Shown: in pieces, positions 55,101 through 63,568 of the stretch
How positions within the stretch are numbered: position 1 is the stretch's first letter
Layout of the letters: every line of letters begins with the position of its first letter
Source of the DNA: JAFDYH01 sp049840875
GTDB taxonomy: Bacteria > Bacteroidota > Bacteroidia > Chitinophagales > Chitinophagaceae
Assembly: GCA_049840875.1 (NCBI GenBank)
Contig: JASGJE010000019.1
Coordinates: 310,001 to 374,000, forward strand
Length of the DNA stretch: 64,000 nucleotides
Direction of reading: 5' to 3'
Program-made: the position numbers and the translations under genes
The notes under the pieces: model-generated
The model's input: only the letters and a program-made list of their open reading frames with translations
Told to the model about the DNA's origin: nothing
Databases searched by the model: none

Positions 55101-57031
55101 TGCCAGCTATACAGCATTCCCGCTGTCGTTTCATTATCCGTTACCGTTGCATTTAACGTATACGAAGTCGCCGTCAGGATAGAGTAGGTTGAATTGTTCA
55201 CCGGTGTAGTAATGGTTGCTTTCGGCGGCGTATTATTTAATGAGATGATTACCGATTTTGAAGCAGTCATCGTGGTCGGATCCGTTACGGTCAGGGTTGC
55301 CGTAAATGAACTTATTCCCGAACCTGTGTATGTATGCGATGGGTTGGCCGCCGTGGAAGTTGTGCCGTCACCAAAATCCCACAGGTATTGCAGGGAACCT
55401 CCGTCCGGATCATTTGATCCTGCGGAGGAAAAATTTATTGTCAGCGGAGAGGCGCCGAAGGTTTTGTCGGCAGCAATGGCAGCCACCGGAGGCTGGGTAC
55501 CAGTTGCTGCAATCCGCATAATCTCACCGGAATTAATATTGACATAAAGAATGGAATTGTCCAGCGGGTTCTGCTGAATATCAACAATCGCGTTAGTGAA
55601 GTTTGCAGGAGCAAAGTTTAATACAGTGGTAAACCATGGCTGAGAGGCATTCAGGTCTGTTACTTTAATGAGATTTGTGCCGTAATCCCCAAAAAAATAC
55701 TTATTCTGGTAGGCGGCCCCGAGCGCTGTCCCGGTGTAATAGATGCCGCCGATCGCACAGTTGCCGGCGAATGGCTGTCCCGCCGTGGGCGATCCCGATG
55801 CTCCTACCTGCGGGTCCGTTGGCGTCATTCCATTGAAAGATGGAACGCGGGTATCATTAACACCGTGCTTCCATGCCAGCGCGGGGCGGTAATGCGTCAA
55901 CCTCCTGTTGCTGATTACCGTATTAAATGTAAATGATGTTGGCTGTATGCACAGGGTTTTAAACTGCTGCCCTTCATCCTGGTTTACGGTAGCCGCTGCG
56001 GCATAGGAGCTATTGGTTGTTTGCCCTTCAAATAAGGGCCACCCGGCATTGAGCCCTGCAACGGAAATTACATTTATTTCTTCCCAGGTATTCCATCCCA
56101 CGTCGCCGATCAGAAAAGTACCCGGGTTCCCGTCTGCGACATTGGTGGTTCCCGTATTCGGCTGCACTGACATCCGGAAGGGGTTCCTGAAACCCATCGC
56201 CCACACCCTCGATTTCGGCGATCGCGGGTTCGCTGCATCATAAAAGGGGTTTGATGCAATGCCGTCGCCTGTATTCGGATCGAACCGGAGCAATTTCCCA
56301 TTCAGTGAATTAACCATCTGTGCACGGAAAGCACCAACATTTTCTGCTGACCGGATTATTCCGTCCGTCAGCGCCTGCTGGTAATAGGTATCGGAAGAAC
56401 TACCTACATCCGTCACGTTGTAGGAAGAACCGTCCCCCGTTGTGAGCAATAAGGTTTTATCGCTGCCAAATACCAGGCTGCCACCCATATGGGAATCATG
56501 CAGGCAGGGAATACCTGTCGTAATGGATTCCCCGATCAGTATCTTTCTCGTTGAATAATCGGTCCCAACGGACGCGCCCTGGCTAAGACGGTACCGGGTC
56601 ACCCTCCCGATTGTCGCTTTGAAATAATCATTCGTTGCCGCGTTGTACTGGGATGTGCCTGCATAGAGTAAATGATGCCGGTCCACCACATAGTACAGAT
56701 AGATCAGGTTATTGCTCTCAAAATCAGGATCGAGACAAATGCTCAGCAGCCCGAAATCCGACCAGTTCCCCACTTCGTCACTGATATCCAGTACCGGCGT
56801 GGTTTGTTTTTTATACGTGGTACCGTCCCATTTTGATATATAGACTTTACCGGCTTTTTCCCATGTCCACATCGAACTACCGGCATTGGAAAAAACAACG
56901 CCCATCGGCGCAGTATACCCATTTTGTAATATACCCGCGGCAAGACCGGCCGGCAGCTGTGCGAAAATTTTTGCGTTGTAAACGATGGAGAATAGCAGAA
57001 TCCGGATGAGATTGCAGCAGGCCCTGGTCAT
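52109..57031 (-). CDS. Large secreted modular protein: sugar-dehydrogenase-like domain, PKD, Fn3, repeated modules, T9SS sorting tail
   Basis: 1,640 residues. Signal peptide ending KIFAQ (~25). Residues ~28-505 form a PQQ-type glucose/sorbosone dehydrogenase-like beta-propeller (APMGVVFSNAG, GLLSICLDPDFESN, LLLTTGDGSSYN, AMGFRNPFRMSVQP, IGDVGWNTWEEINV). A PKD domain follows (~515-600, YLWDFGDGTTSTAANPSHTY), then a beta region and an Fn3-type domain (~710-815). From ~826 three copies of a ~170-residue module (TVNLTTEGTADWAHWYGYDHK ... TLKVYVGGW ... VKWVQASGTGNVTL) alternate with two BIG2 Ig-like domains (~998-1083 and ~1268-1352). The end (~1560-1640, LEIYPNPFADNF) is a Por/T9SS C-terminal sorting domain. 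It is a cell-surface or secreted protein, possibly carbohydrate-active. I do not recognise the repeated module by name. Confidence 0.85.
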   Translation of the reverse strand: MTRACCNLIRILLFSIVYNAKIFAQLPAGLAAGILQNGYTAPMGVVFSNAGSSMWTWEKAGKVYISKWDGTTYKKQTTPVLDISDEVGNWSDFGLLSICLDPDFESNNLIYLYYVVDRHHLLYAGTSQYNAATNDYFKATIGRVTRYRLSQGASVGTDYSTRKILIGESITTGIPCLHDSHMGGSLVFGSDKTLLLTTGDGSSYNVTDVGSSSDTYYQQALTDGIIRSAENVGAFRAQMVNSLNGKLLRFDPNTGDGIASNPFYDAANPRSPKSRVWAMGFRNPFRMSVQPNTGTTNVADGNPGTFLIGDVGWNTWEEINVISVAGLNAGWPLFEGQTTNSSYAAAATVNQDEGQQFKTLCIQPTSFTFNTVISNRRLTHYRPALAWKHGVNDTRVPSFNGMTPTDPQVGASGSPTAGQPFAGNCAIGGIYYTGTALGAAYQNKYFFGDYGTNLIKVTDLNASQPWFTTVLNFAPANFTNAIVDIQQNPLDNSILYVNINSGEIMRIAATGTQPPVAAIAADKTFGASPLTINFSSAGSNDPDGGSLQYLWDFGDGTTSTAANPSHTYTGSGISSFTATLTVTDPTTMTASKSVIISLNNTPPKATITTPVNNSTYSILTATSYTLNATVTDNETTAGMLYSWQQVLRHNNHEHREPVLTTANPSVVVSPVGCDGETYYYLFLLTVTDNGKLTASDSVKIYPDCSTAGLAVTGLAATAQNSNAVLTWTNPTAAFDEIMIAARPGSGFLTNPSGTGYVADPSYTGAGTAFEGGKIVYKGTDQAATITNLSPGTTYYFRVFTRSGNTWTGGVETSVTIGTNLAGSVVADATTVNLTTEGTADWAHWYGYDHKATGGGKISNYSLIGTGTVLNYTDDPRTCTWSDGTPTASGSNKNGIYITGIGKGFQITAPADLTQRTLKVYVGGWQSGGTLTASLSDASSPDYVNTSISSATGQYAAVYTLIYKAGSAGKLLTVKWVQASGTGNVTLEAATLVQQGGTTTVNVTGVTLNPTSASIVTGGTQQLTATIAPSNATNQAVTWSSSNTAIATVSATGLVTAVAAGTATITVTTQDGAKTATATITVTQSTPVTGSLTGTGVASSATVNLTTEGTADWAHWYGYDHKAAGGSKISNYSIVGTGTVTNYTNDPRTCTWTDGTPTATGSNKNGIYITGIGKGFQVTAPADLTQRTLKVYVGGWQSGGTLTASLSDASAPDYSNTSISSSTGQYNAVYTLTYKAGSAGKLLTVKWVQASGTGNVTLGAATLVESGGTTIVNVTGITLSPASASIAAGSTQQLTATVAPANATNQTVTWSSSNTAIATVSTTGLVTGIAAGTATITVTTQDGAKTATASITVTQSTPVTGSLTGTGVASSATVNLTTEGTGDWAHWYGYDHKAAGGSKISNYSLVGTGTVSNYTNDPRTCTWTDGTPTTSGSNKNGIYITGIGKGFQITAPADLTQRTLKVYVGGWRSGGTLTATLSDGSAASYSNSSYSSSTGQYNAVYTLTYKAAAAGKLLTVKWVQASGTGNVTLQAATVKNNAARQVNAGQSQDSAGSGTALTKSLEIYPNPFADNFILSYSGNETGPGKISVYTYDMRLVSVYRFEKATWNLTQHINPKGLSNGLYIVEMQIGDTKIIKQLLRFR
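52440..54560 (-). repeat. Three near-identical intragenic modules with two BIG2 spacers
   Basis: Modules lie at about 52440-52965, 53230-53770 and 54035-54560 within the large gene. The DNA as well as the protein is highly alike (for example, the same TTATGATCATAGCCATACCA region recurs), so copies were made or homogenised recently. The spacers (about 52975-53225 and 53780-54035) are also alike. Confidence 0.85.
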
Positions 57032-57418
57032 AAAAATTTTTTAAGGTATGGTAATGGATATGCTACAACATCAGAAGATGGAAATTCAACGGGATATCAA
57101 AATTTACACTATAAAGTACGGTCATATAAAAAGCGAATGAAAAACTTCTTATCCACAAACAGGACAATAGTGGGAATAACTATACTCTTTGGGAATAAAT
57201 GAAAATTTTTACAATGTGCCGTTAACATAAATTGTCTACGTGAACAGATATACAATCTAGAAGAATTTAACAGGGAGATTACAATCAGAATCCGAATTAA
57301 CAATTATAAAACTCCGTTCAACTGTGCACTGTTTAGCACAATGCAATATTGTAATTGTGTGCGCCCTGTTTAACGTAACTGATAGAACAAAACGACGATC
57401 GCGATGCATGTTTATTGG
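57032..57418. other. AT-rich upstream region of the large gene
   Basis: Nothing beyond AT-rich sequence; it must hold the promoter of the minus-strand gene. Confidence 0.4.
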
Positions 57419-57870
57419 AGAATTCCTGATTTGCATTCTTAAGTTTTTCTAAATAAATACCACTTCACAGCAACAGGTGGTAACTAACAGTAATACTACC
57501 GGCAACCTTATTTACTGCACTAACCAATTTTTCCAGATAGATGACCCATAGAATTTTTCTTCCGAAAAAGACAGGATGTGACCGGCATTTATTTTTTTAA
57601 TGGATTCGCGTTTGCTATAATTTCGAAACCGTACTATTTGATCAGTTCAATCATCGTTTTATCAGCGAACAAATGAATGACACTTGGAGGGCTGTATTCA
57701 TGCCATTACCTGTTTAGTATTTTTTGTGAAATGACGCTTTTCATATTCCATGATTCAACCCAAAAAAGCCCGTTAAGCATAGGAAGATTTGTTATAGTTT
57801 GCATGGATGAATAAGGTAATAAAAATGACCGATGAACTGAATCTTCGAGATCAGGTCAAATCTGACCGGA
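57419..57870 (-). pseudogene. Degenerate copy of the methyltransferase C terminus at 63550-64000
   Basis: The stretch aligns along its length with 63555-63990 in the same orientation. Shared blocks include ATTTGCATTC, AAATACCACTTCACA, GACACTTGGAGGGCTGTATT, CATGATTCAACC and AGATCAGGTCAAAT versus AAATGAGGTCAAAT. Many substitutions, indels and stop codons show it is not coding. It arose by duplication of about 450 bp from the methyltransferase gene some 6 kb away, or the intervening genes were placed between two copies. Confidence 0.75.
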
Positions 57871-58079
57871 AAACTGAAAGGTTCTAGTCCCCCAGTTGTA
57901 GAGTCAAGTCCGAATTGTCCTTGCTTCATTGGATATCGTATTACTATGTGAAATAGCCTGAAAACTACGATTTATTCGTATGGCTCATTTACCTTCACAG
58001 TTAAAAAAAATTACCCCTCCTGCCCAACGATCCAAAAGAGTAGCGGAAAATAATAGAAGATCACCTGACAATATTTAAC
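57871..58079. other. Upstream region of the BNR-repeat lipoprotein gene
   Basis: No gene. It may contain further decayed methyltransferase sequence, but I see no clear match. Confidence 0.3.
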
Positions 58080-59135
58080 ATGAAATTGTTTTTATTTTTA
58101 GCTGCCATAAGCTTATTGCTCTTTTTACCTGATTGTAAAGATGAGAAAGCTGGCGTTTTAACTACCATTATTGGCATTGGACAAATGCCGGTAGTGGTGA
58201 AAGATAATTCTGGAAATATCCATGTTGTTTATGGAAATGGGGATAGCATATTATACTCTTACTCCACCAATAGCGGAAGGTCGTTTTCCGCTCCTTCTTT
58301 GATTTCTGTTGTGCCAAAACTTTCGGCTTCGCATACCAGGGGGCCGCAAATCGCCGCAACTGCCGGTGGTCTTATTGTTACAGCCTGTAATGAAAACGGA
58401 GATATTTTCTCGTTTAACAAGAAAAATTCCGGTCAGTGGGTGCCGGGAGCAAGAGTTAATGACAGGGACACTGTAGCCAAAGAAAATCTTATGTCTTTGT
58501 CTGGCGATGATCAAAGTGTTTTTGCAGTATGGCTTGACCTGCGGGATAAGCATAATAAAATTTTTGGTGCTAAATCAACTGACGGGGGCAAAACATGGTC
58601 AACGAATTTTTTGATATACGCCTCTCCGGACGCAACGGTATGTGAATGTTGTAAGCCTTCTGTGCAGGTGAAAGCTAATAACGTTTATGTTATGTTCCGT
58701 AACTGGCTGTACGGGAACAGGGATCTATACCTGGTTCAGTCCTCCGATGGAGGTACGACCTTTGGACAAGCGCAGAAATTAGGAAACGGCAATTGGGCGC
58801 TAAATGGCTGTCCAATGGATGGTGGTGGAATGGCCCTCAATAATGAGGGCAGGCCAGAAACCATCTGGAATAGAAAAGGGATTATCTATGCCTGCAAGCC
58901 CGGAAGAGAAGAAATGAGATTAGGGGAAGGAAGAAGTTGCACTATCGAGTCGATCGATAATAAAAATATTTATGCCTGGGTGCAGCTTGGCCATGTTATC
59001 TTAATGAAACCTCGGGGAGAGATAGAAAACTTAGGTAAAGGTCAATTACCGGTGATTAAGGCTATTAATAATGATCATATACTTTGTGTTTGGGAAAATG
59101 ATAAGCAGGTACAGGCCGCAATCATTGACTTGTAA
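58080..59135 (+). CDS. BNR/Asp-box repeat lipoprotein (sialidase-like propeller)
   Basis: A 351-residue lipoprotein (lipobox LFLPDC, ~19). The body has Asp-box repeats typical of beta-propellers: STNSGRSFS (~61), STDGGKTWS (~166) and SSDGGTTFG (~221), with strands between (VFAVWLDLRDKHNKIFGA, NNVYVMFRNWLYGNRDLYLV). A CECCKP cysteine cluster (~190) is unusual and could bind metal or form disulfides. Catalytic sialidase residues are not evident, so it is probably not a true sialidase. It is probably at the cell surface or in the periplasm. It is alone on the plus strand, between minus-strand genes and the methyltransferase copy. Confidence 0.7.
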   Translation: MKLFLFLAAISLLLFLPDCKDEKAGVLTTIIGIGQMPVVVKDNSGNIHVVYGNGDSILYSYSTNSGRSFSAPSLISVVPKLSASHTRGPQIAATAGGLIVTACNENGDIFSFNKKNSGQWVPGARVNDRDTVAKENLMSLSGDDQSVFAVWLDLRDKHNKIFGAKSTDGGKTWSTNFLIYASPDATVCECCKPSVQVKANNVYVMFRNWLYGNRDLYLVQSSDGGTTFGQAQKLGNGNWALNGCPMDGGGMALNNEGRPETIWNRKGIIYACKPGREEMRLGEGRSCTIESIDNKNIYAWVQLGHVILMKPRGEIENLGKGQLPVIKAINNDHILCVWENDKQVQAAIIDL

Positions 59136-59268
59136 CCATTAAAATTCTGTAAATGATTTCCAAAATTCTGTAACATACTCTGACTCCTTCGCAGATAAAT
59201 TATTAGCCGTAAACTCCAAACACCCTTTCAGAGACTTTTCTTTTTCGACAAGACTGTAATTTTTTTAT

Positions 59269-60570
59269 TTAGTCTCCTGTGAATCTCCATTTTATTGTGA
59301 GAATTCGGGGAAGGACGAACGCAAACCAGAATAAAAAGACAGGCACGATTATAGTAAACATTCGCGTCACACCGCTGACGAGTGAACTGCCTCCCAGGTA
59401 AATCAGTGTAAAGAAAAGCAGGAACTTTAGCATAAAGTTCAGTTTTTTCCAATTCAACAATGTCGGGATACTACAAAGTAGTGAGAGTATGACCACAATA
59501 CCATTTAACGGTAACCGGAATAAGGTTTTATTATTCTGTAACGTATACGAATTGGGAAAACTAAATAAAAGCCGTCCTATATTACTAATCCAGTTTTCGA
59601 TAAACTTACCGGGATGCGACTTGATATTGTCGGATGCTATCTTATTGAAAATACTGTCCTGCCGTGGCCCGTCATATCGACGGGCATTGTCAAAATCCGT
59701 TTGATGACGAGTTGTTAGTGAATCGTGATAATAAGGCACCAGGTATGGTTCATCTTTTGCAACTTTCACCGGGTAGCCCCACCAGTCCCCGAATTCGCCC
59801 TGGTTCGGATTACTCATCCAGTAGAAAGAATCTGCTCCCGGGTTGCCGAGGTAAAATATCTTACCGGTCAACGAATAGGTGTAGGCGAGGTATGGTGTTA
59901 TTGTCAGAAAAGCGACCGACAGAATAAGCAAGTTTTTTCTTATTGTTACTGAATGCCCGTTGATCAACCATAAAACGGCGCTCCCGATTATCATTACAAG
60001 CAATACATATCCAAATATTATCTTCGTCAACACAAGATATCCGATACTAATCCCAGAAAAATAAAGATATTTTCTTTTGGCGGCAGAATCGTCGTCAATA
60101 TATACCCGTGTAAGAAAATAAAGTATTAGTGAAATAACAAGGCACGTAAATGATTCAGTAAAAGCGTGGAGCATATCCTGGAACGAACTGTAATAGCAGG
60201 CCCAGAATAATGCGAAACTGAACGCAATTTTAAACGGGCTTATTTTCTTTAATGATTTAAAAAGGAATACTACCGACAAATAATAGAACGCAGCGTTGAT
60301 GAGTGCCATCCATAAAAGAGGGGCCTTGCCTGCAACAAATGGCATTAGTATTATCGGATAACCAGGCCCATTGATAATAGACACATTTGGTGGCGGATTA
60401 GAATAAAAACCGTTTAACAGGTTTTGGGCGTAGCCCGTATATCTTATTTCATCATCTGCTATCTGGCCACTGTGAAATTTGAGGATGATTCCACTATACA
60501 GAACCAGGAAAGGTAAGAATAACAGATAAGGGGATAAGGCTTCTGATCTTCTGATTAAGTTGGTTTGCAT
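59269..60570 (-). CDS. Polytopic glycosyltransferase (GT39/PMT-like)
   Basis: About 433 residues from the ATG at 60570 (MQTNLIRRSEALSPYLLF); the frame is also open from 60615. About ten TM helices. The first periplasmic loop carries DDEIRYTGYAQNLLNG with the acidic pair expected for GT-C enzymes that use polyprenyl-phosphate sugars. Another loop, NPNQGEFGDWWGYPVKVAK, may take part in acceptor binding. It probably transfers a sugar from a polyprenyl-P donor to a lipid, glycan or protein at the outer face of the inner membrane. It is on the same strand as and follows the GT87-like gene, with 54 bp between, and the HAD-UbiA gene, giving a glycan-assembly operon. Confidence 0.75.
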   Translation of the reverse strand: MQTNLIRRSEALSPYLLFLPFLVLYSGIILKFHSGQIADDEIRYTGYAQNLLNGFYSNPPPNVSIINGPGYPIILMPFVAGKAPLLWMALINAAFYYLSVVFLFKSLKKISPFKIAFSFALFWACYYSSFQDMLHAFTESFTCLVISLILYFLTRVYIDDDSAAKRKYLYFSGISIGYLVLTKIIFGYVLLVMIIGSAVLWLINGHSVTIRKNLLILSVAFLTITPYLAYTYSLTGKIFYLGNPGADSFYWMSNPNQGEFGDWWGYPVKVAKDEPYLVPYYHDSLTTRHQTDFDNARRYDGPRQDSIFNKIASDNIKSHPGKFIENWISNIGRLLFSFPNSYTLQNNKTLFRLPLNGIVVILSLLCSIPTLLNWKKLNFMLKFLLFFTLIYLGGSSLVSGVTRMFTIIVPVFLFWFAFVLPRILTIKWRFTGD

Positions 60571-60624
60571 ATTACATTGTTTTCGTCCGGTTATTCGTTC
60601 GCTGAGCAATATCATTGTAAAAGA

Positions 60625-61908
60625 TCATTGCCGCATCATCCGTATTACGTTCTGCTGCGTGTCTCCGGGATTTACCTTTCGCATGGCCATTACAGAACTA
60701 ACAATGACAACTGCAAAAAGCAACGTTATATTCAGAAAGGTTGAAAAAATACCAAGAAGGTAGAATACAACTACCAAAACAATGGCCGCCTGTTGATTAA
60801 AGCGAAGCCTGTTACCATTATCGAAAAACTGGAAAACAATAAATAAAAGCGATACTGCATAATAACTTAAGGTCCCGGGATAAAGCAGCAACCCTGTCAA
60901 TAAAACTAACGGTAACACATAGTCGTATAATTTTTTCTTTATTAAAAGTACTATATAACCGATAGCGGCCACCGCAATCGTCGCGGCTGTGGCGAGGAAT
61001 AACACTGACTTCCCGGCAGGTATTAATTGCAGCCGGATCATCACGGCATGCAGCGACTGGTTGATCCCTTCATAATACACCCAGGCGGGTATCCGTTGCG
61101 CCGGGCTATTGACTATATAACTCTTAAACGGGGCGATACCAAAGAATAAAACAGTTATTGCAGCAATGACAATTCCTGTCAACGCCGCATAGATTACGGT
61201 ACCCCATTTTCGCCGGAGAATAAACGGCAACATGAAAATCGCCATAAAGGGTTTTGTAAACATCCCCAGCACGATGAAGATCCCGGCTATCCTTGATTCC
61301 CTGTATTTATGAATCAGGAGCAGGTAAAACAATACCATAAAATTGGTTTGGAGGAACGACACGGTATCCAGTACCGGTTTTAAAAAGACAAATAAAATAC
61401 ACACAAATATGAACCCAACCAGTTTGTCTTTTTTGAAGAACTGATCGTGAATGAGATAAATGCAGCCGGTTGCAAATGCTACATTGATGATCATCCAACA
61501 AATTACCGCGGATTTGTAGGATAAAAAACCAAGCGGGGCAAAGTATAACATGGTTGGTGGAGGGTATAGAAAACCAACATTCACAATTTCTTCTTTGAAA
61601 ACCGTATAATCTGTTGCAGGGAGCGCCGTTGAATTGAAAACTGATTGTAAACTTTGCGGCAGATAGAAGTCAAGCCCCTGCGCCCCCGCCTTTCCCCATA
61701 TAAAAAATGCGGTGAAATCATACTGTGGCGGATTTGTAATCGTCATTGCAACTTTTACAAAAAACACAAGGAATGCAAGACCCAATAGCGTAAAATACCC
61801 AACCCGTATTATTGTGGGAACCGGTTTTTTCTCCCTTAGCCAGAAGTAACAAAAACAGGCCAGGAGCGGGGGTATTACAGGCAGGAAATATTTCATATCG
61901 TTCATCAT
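60625..61908 (-). CDS. GT87/DUF2029-type polytopic mannosyltransferase-like protein
   Basis: A 427-residue protein with about eleven TM helices. The first loop has YDFTAFFIWGKAGAQGLDFYLP, the D-F...A..GLDFY pattern of GT87 enzymes, and the next loop has NVGFLYPPPTMLYFAPLG, also characteristic. GT87 members use polyprenyl-phosphate-linked mannose or arabinose donors. It is 12 bp downstream of the HAD-UbiA gene (that gene's stop is at 61921, and this one starts at 61908), so cotranscription is likely. The donor made by the upstream enzyme could be its substrate; that is inference. Confidence 0.78.
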   Translation of the reverse strand: MMNDMKYFLPVIPPLLACFCYFWLREKKPVPTIIRVGYFTLLGLAFLVFFVKVAMTITNPPQYDFTAFFIWGKAGAQGLDFYLPQSLQSVFNSTALPATDYTVFKEEIVNVGFLYPPPTMLYFAPLGFLSYKSAVICWMIINVAFATGCIYLIHDQFFKKDKLVGFIFVCILFVFLKPVLDTVSFLQTNFMVLFYLLLIHKYRESRIAGIFIVLGMFTKPFMAIFMLPFILRRKWGTVIYAALTGIVIAAITVLFFGIAPFKSYIVNSPAQRIPAWVYYEGINQSLHAVMIRLQLIPAGKSVLFLATAATIAVAAIGYIVLLIKKKLYDYVLPLVLLTGLLLYPGTLSYYAVSLLFIVFQFFDNGNRLRFNQQAAIVLVVVFYLLGIFSTFLNITLLFAVVIVSSVMAMRKVNPGDTQQNVIRMMRQ

Positions 61909-61920
61909 TAAAATTTATAG

Positions 61921-63372
61921 TTAAGGGATATACATCGCAAGCAGAATGCAAATCGCCACAAAGGCGAAGATGAGGTAACTGATCCAGTCCCGTAACGTGA
62001 ATACGATCGGGTCATCCGTCATTTTTCCACGCACGGTGAGCATCCAGATCCTGCTTATCCAGAAAAGAAATAACAGGCTGGTGATCCATAAAAATTTTGG
62101 ATTTGAATAAAGCAATTCTACATCGGGACTATCCAGGTATAATGAGAACACCACGACGGAAATAAAGCCACTGACAACACCCATTGTTTGCAGGAGATGG
62201 ATGTCTTCAACAACATACCCTCGCCCCCTTTTTCCCATATTTTCATTGTCCGTAACCTGTGCCAGCTCAGAATACCGTTTCACGAATGCAAGACTGAGAA
62301 AAATGAAGGTCGAGAATGCAATCAACCAGGACGATAATATAATATTTGTTGCCACAGCCCCCGCAAACACCCTAGTAGAATAAAGAACGGCTAATATAAA
62401 GGTATCGTAAAGGACTATTTTCTTCAGAAAAACAGAATACGACAAAGACGTGATAAAATAGCCGAGAACCACCAGCCAGAAGAACTGGTTCAGACGGGCG
62501 GCGAGAAAAAATCCGCCACATAGCAGTAAGACCGCCAACCCGATACCGTTAACGATGGGAATTCTCCCCGATGCCAGCGGCCTGGACTTTTTGCGGGGAT
62601 GAACCCTGTCCCCGTTCAGATCCAGCAAATCATTGATTAAGTAACCCGCAGACGCTACCAGACTGAATGATGCAAATGCCATCAACGCCAGAACTAGTGG
62701 CTTTTCCGAAAGGAAAGCATGGGACGTCAGCAACGGCACGAATATAAGCAGGTTTTTGACCCACTGATAGGCGCGGATTGCTTTTACATAGCTCCTGAAG
62801 ATTCCTTTCCTTAAGTACCATTCCTGTTTTAGTTCAGAGACTTTGCTGGTTCTTCTTTTTAATGAGCGGGAAGGGTTCACGAGATAAGAATACCTGGCAG
62901 AAGCAAAGATCTTCACATCCGAATAGGAATTTCCAATATAATCGAATTTCTTTTTTCCAAACTCCTGGCTTAAGAGTTGCTCCTTTCGCCCCCCTTTTAA
63001 ATTGATATCCTTCGTGGTGCCATATATTTTATAAAATACAGGATGAACTTTTGCTATGGACCATGCAGATTCTATTGGGGATGCCGTCGCCAATACTATT
63101 TTTCTTCCTTTTGCAATTTCTTTATGAAGAAAGTCAAGTATTTCCGTATTATAAGGAAGAAGCTCGCAGGGTATGTCCACCAGCTGAAAAATCCTGCTTT
63201 TTAAATAAGCTTTTCCTTTCAGCAACCAAATCAACATATAAAAAAAATATAGTGGGTTTTTTCTCAACAAAAGAATTATTCCTTCCTGCAGAAGGTCCGT
63301 ATTGATAAGAGTTCCGTCGAGATCGACAACGAGCGGATAGTCGATCTCTGCTTCCAACGTTTGTATTTCCAT
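61921..63372 (-). CDS. HAD hydrolase-UbiA prenyltransferase fusion (DPPR-synthase-like)
   Basis: A 483-residue protein of two domains. Residues ~12-190 are a HAD-type domain with DLDGTLINTD (motif I), VLATASPIES (motif II) and FDYIGNSYSDVKIF (motif IV). Residues ~200-483 are a UbiA-type membrane domain with about eight TM helices and the Asp-rich NDLLDLNGDRVHPRKKSRPLASG (~255). The family includes decaprenyl-phosphate phosphoribose synthase, which attaches phosphoribose to a polyprenyl phosphate. The fused HAD domain could then remove the 5-phosphate. With two polytopic glycosyltransferases next to it, it probably produces a polyprenyl-phosphate pentose donor. The exact substrate is unproven. 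Confidence 0.82.
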   Translation of the reverse strand: MEIQTLEAEIDYPLVVDLDGTLINTDLLQEGIILLLRKNPLYFFYMLIWLLKGKAYLKSRIFQLVDIPCELLPYNTEILDFLHKEIAKGRKIVLATASPIESAWSIAKVHPVFYKIYGTTKDINLKGGRKEQLLSQEFGKKKFDYIGNSYSDVKIFASARYSYLVNPSRSLKRRTSKVSELKQEWYLRKGIFRSYVKAIRAYQWVKNLLIFVPLLTSHAFLSEKPLVLALMAFASFSLVASAGYLINDLLDLNGDRVHPRKKSRPLASGRIPIVNGIGLAVLLLCGGFFLAARLNQFFWLVVLGYFITSLSYSVFLKKIVLYDTFILAVLYSTRVFAGAVATNIILSSWLIAFSTFIFLSLAFVKRYSELAQVTDNENMGKRGRGYVVEDIHLLQTMGVVSGFISVVVFSLYLDSPDVELLYSNPKFLWITSLLFLFWISRIWMLTVRGKMTDDPIVFTLRDWISYLIFAFVAICILLAMYIP

Positions 63373-63568
63373 ATTAAATAAACTTTAATTGATCCATTTA
63401 ACGACTATTGTCCTGTTTGTTTCTGTTTTGTCATTGCACCAGGGCACCTCTTTTTTACAATAAGCTGTTGCAAGCAGCATTGAATCGGTGTCGTTCCATT
63501 TATCGTACGCCGATGGCACAAAATCACTTCCGGATATACGTTTACCGGACGATTCATGATTTGCATTC

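Noticed and set aside
56960..57031. SIVYNAK in the signal peptide of the large protein resembles CIVYNAK from the dispersed repeat
   Set aside because: The DNA match is short and does not extend; a chance resemblance is more likely.
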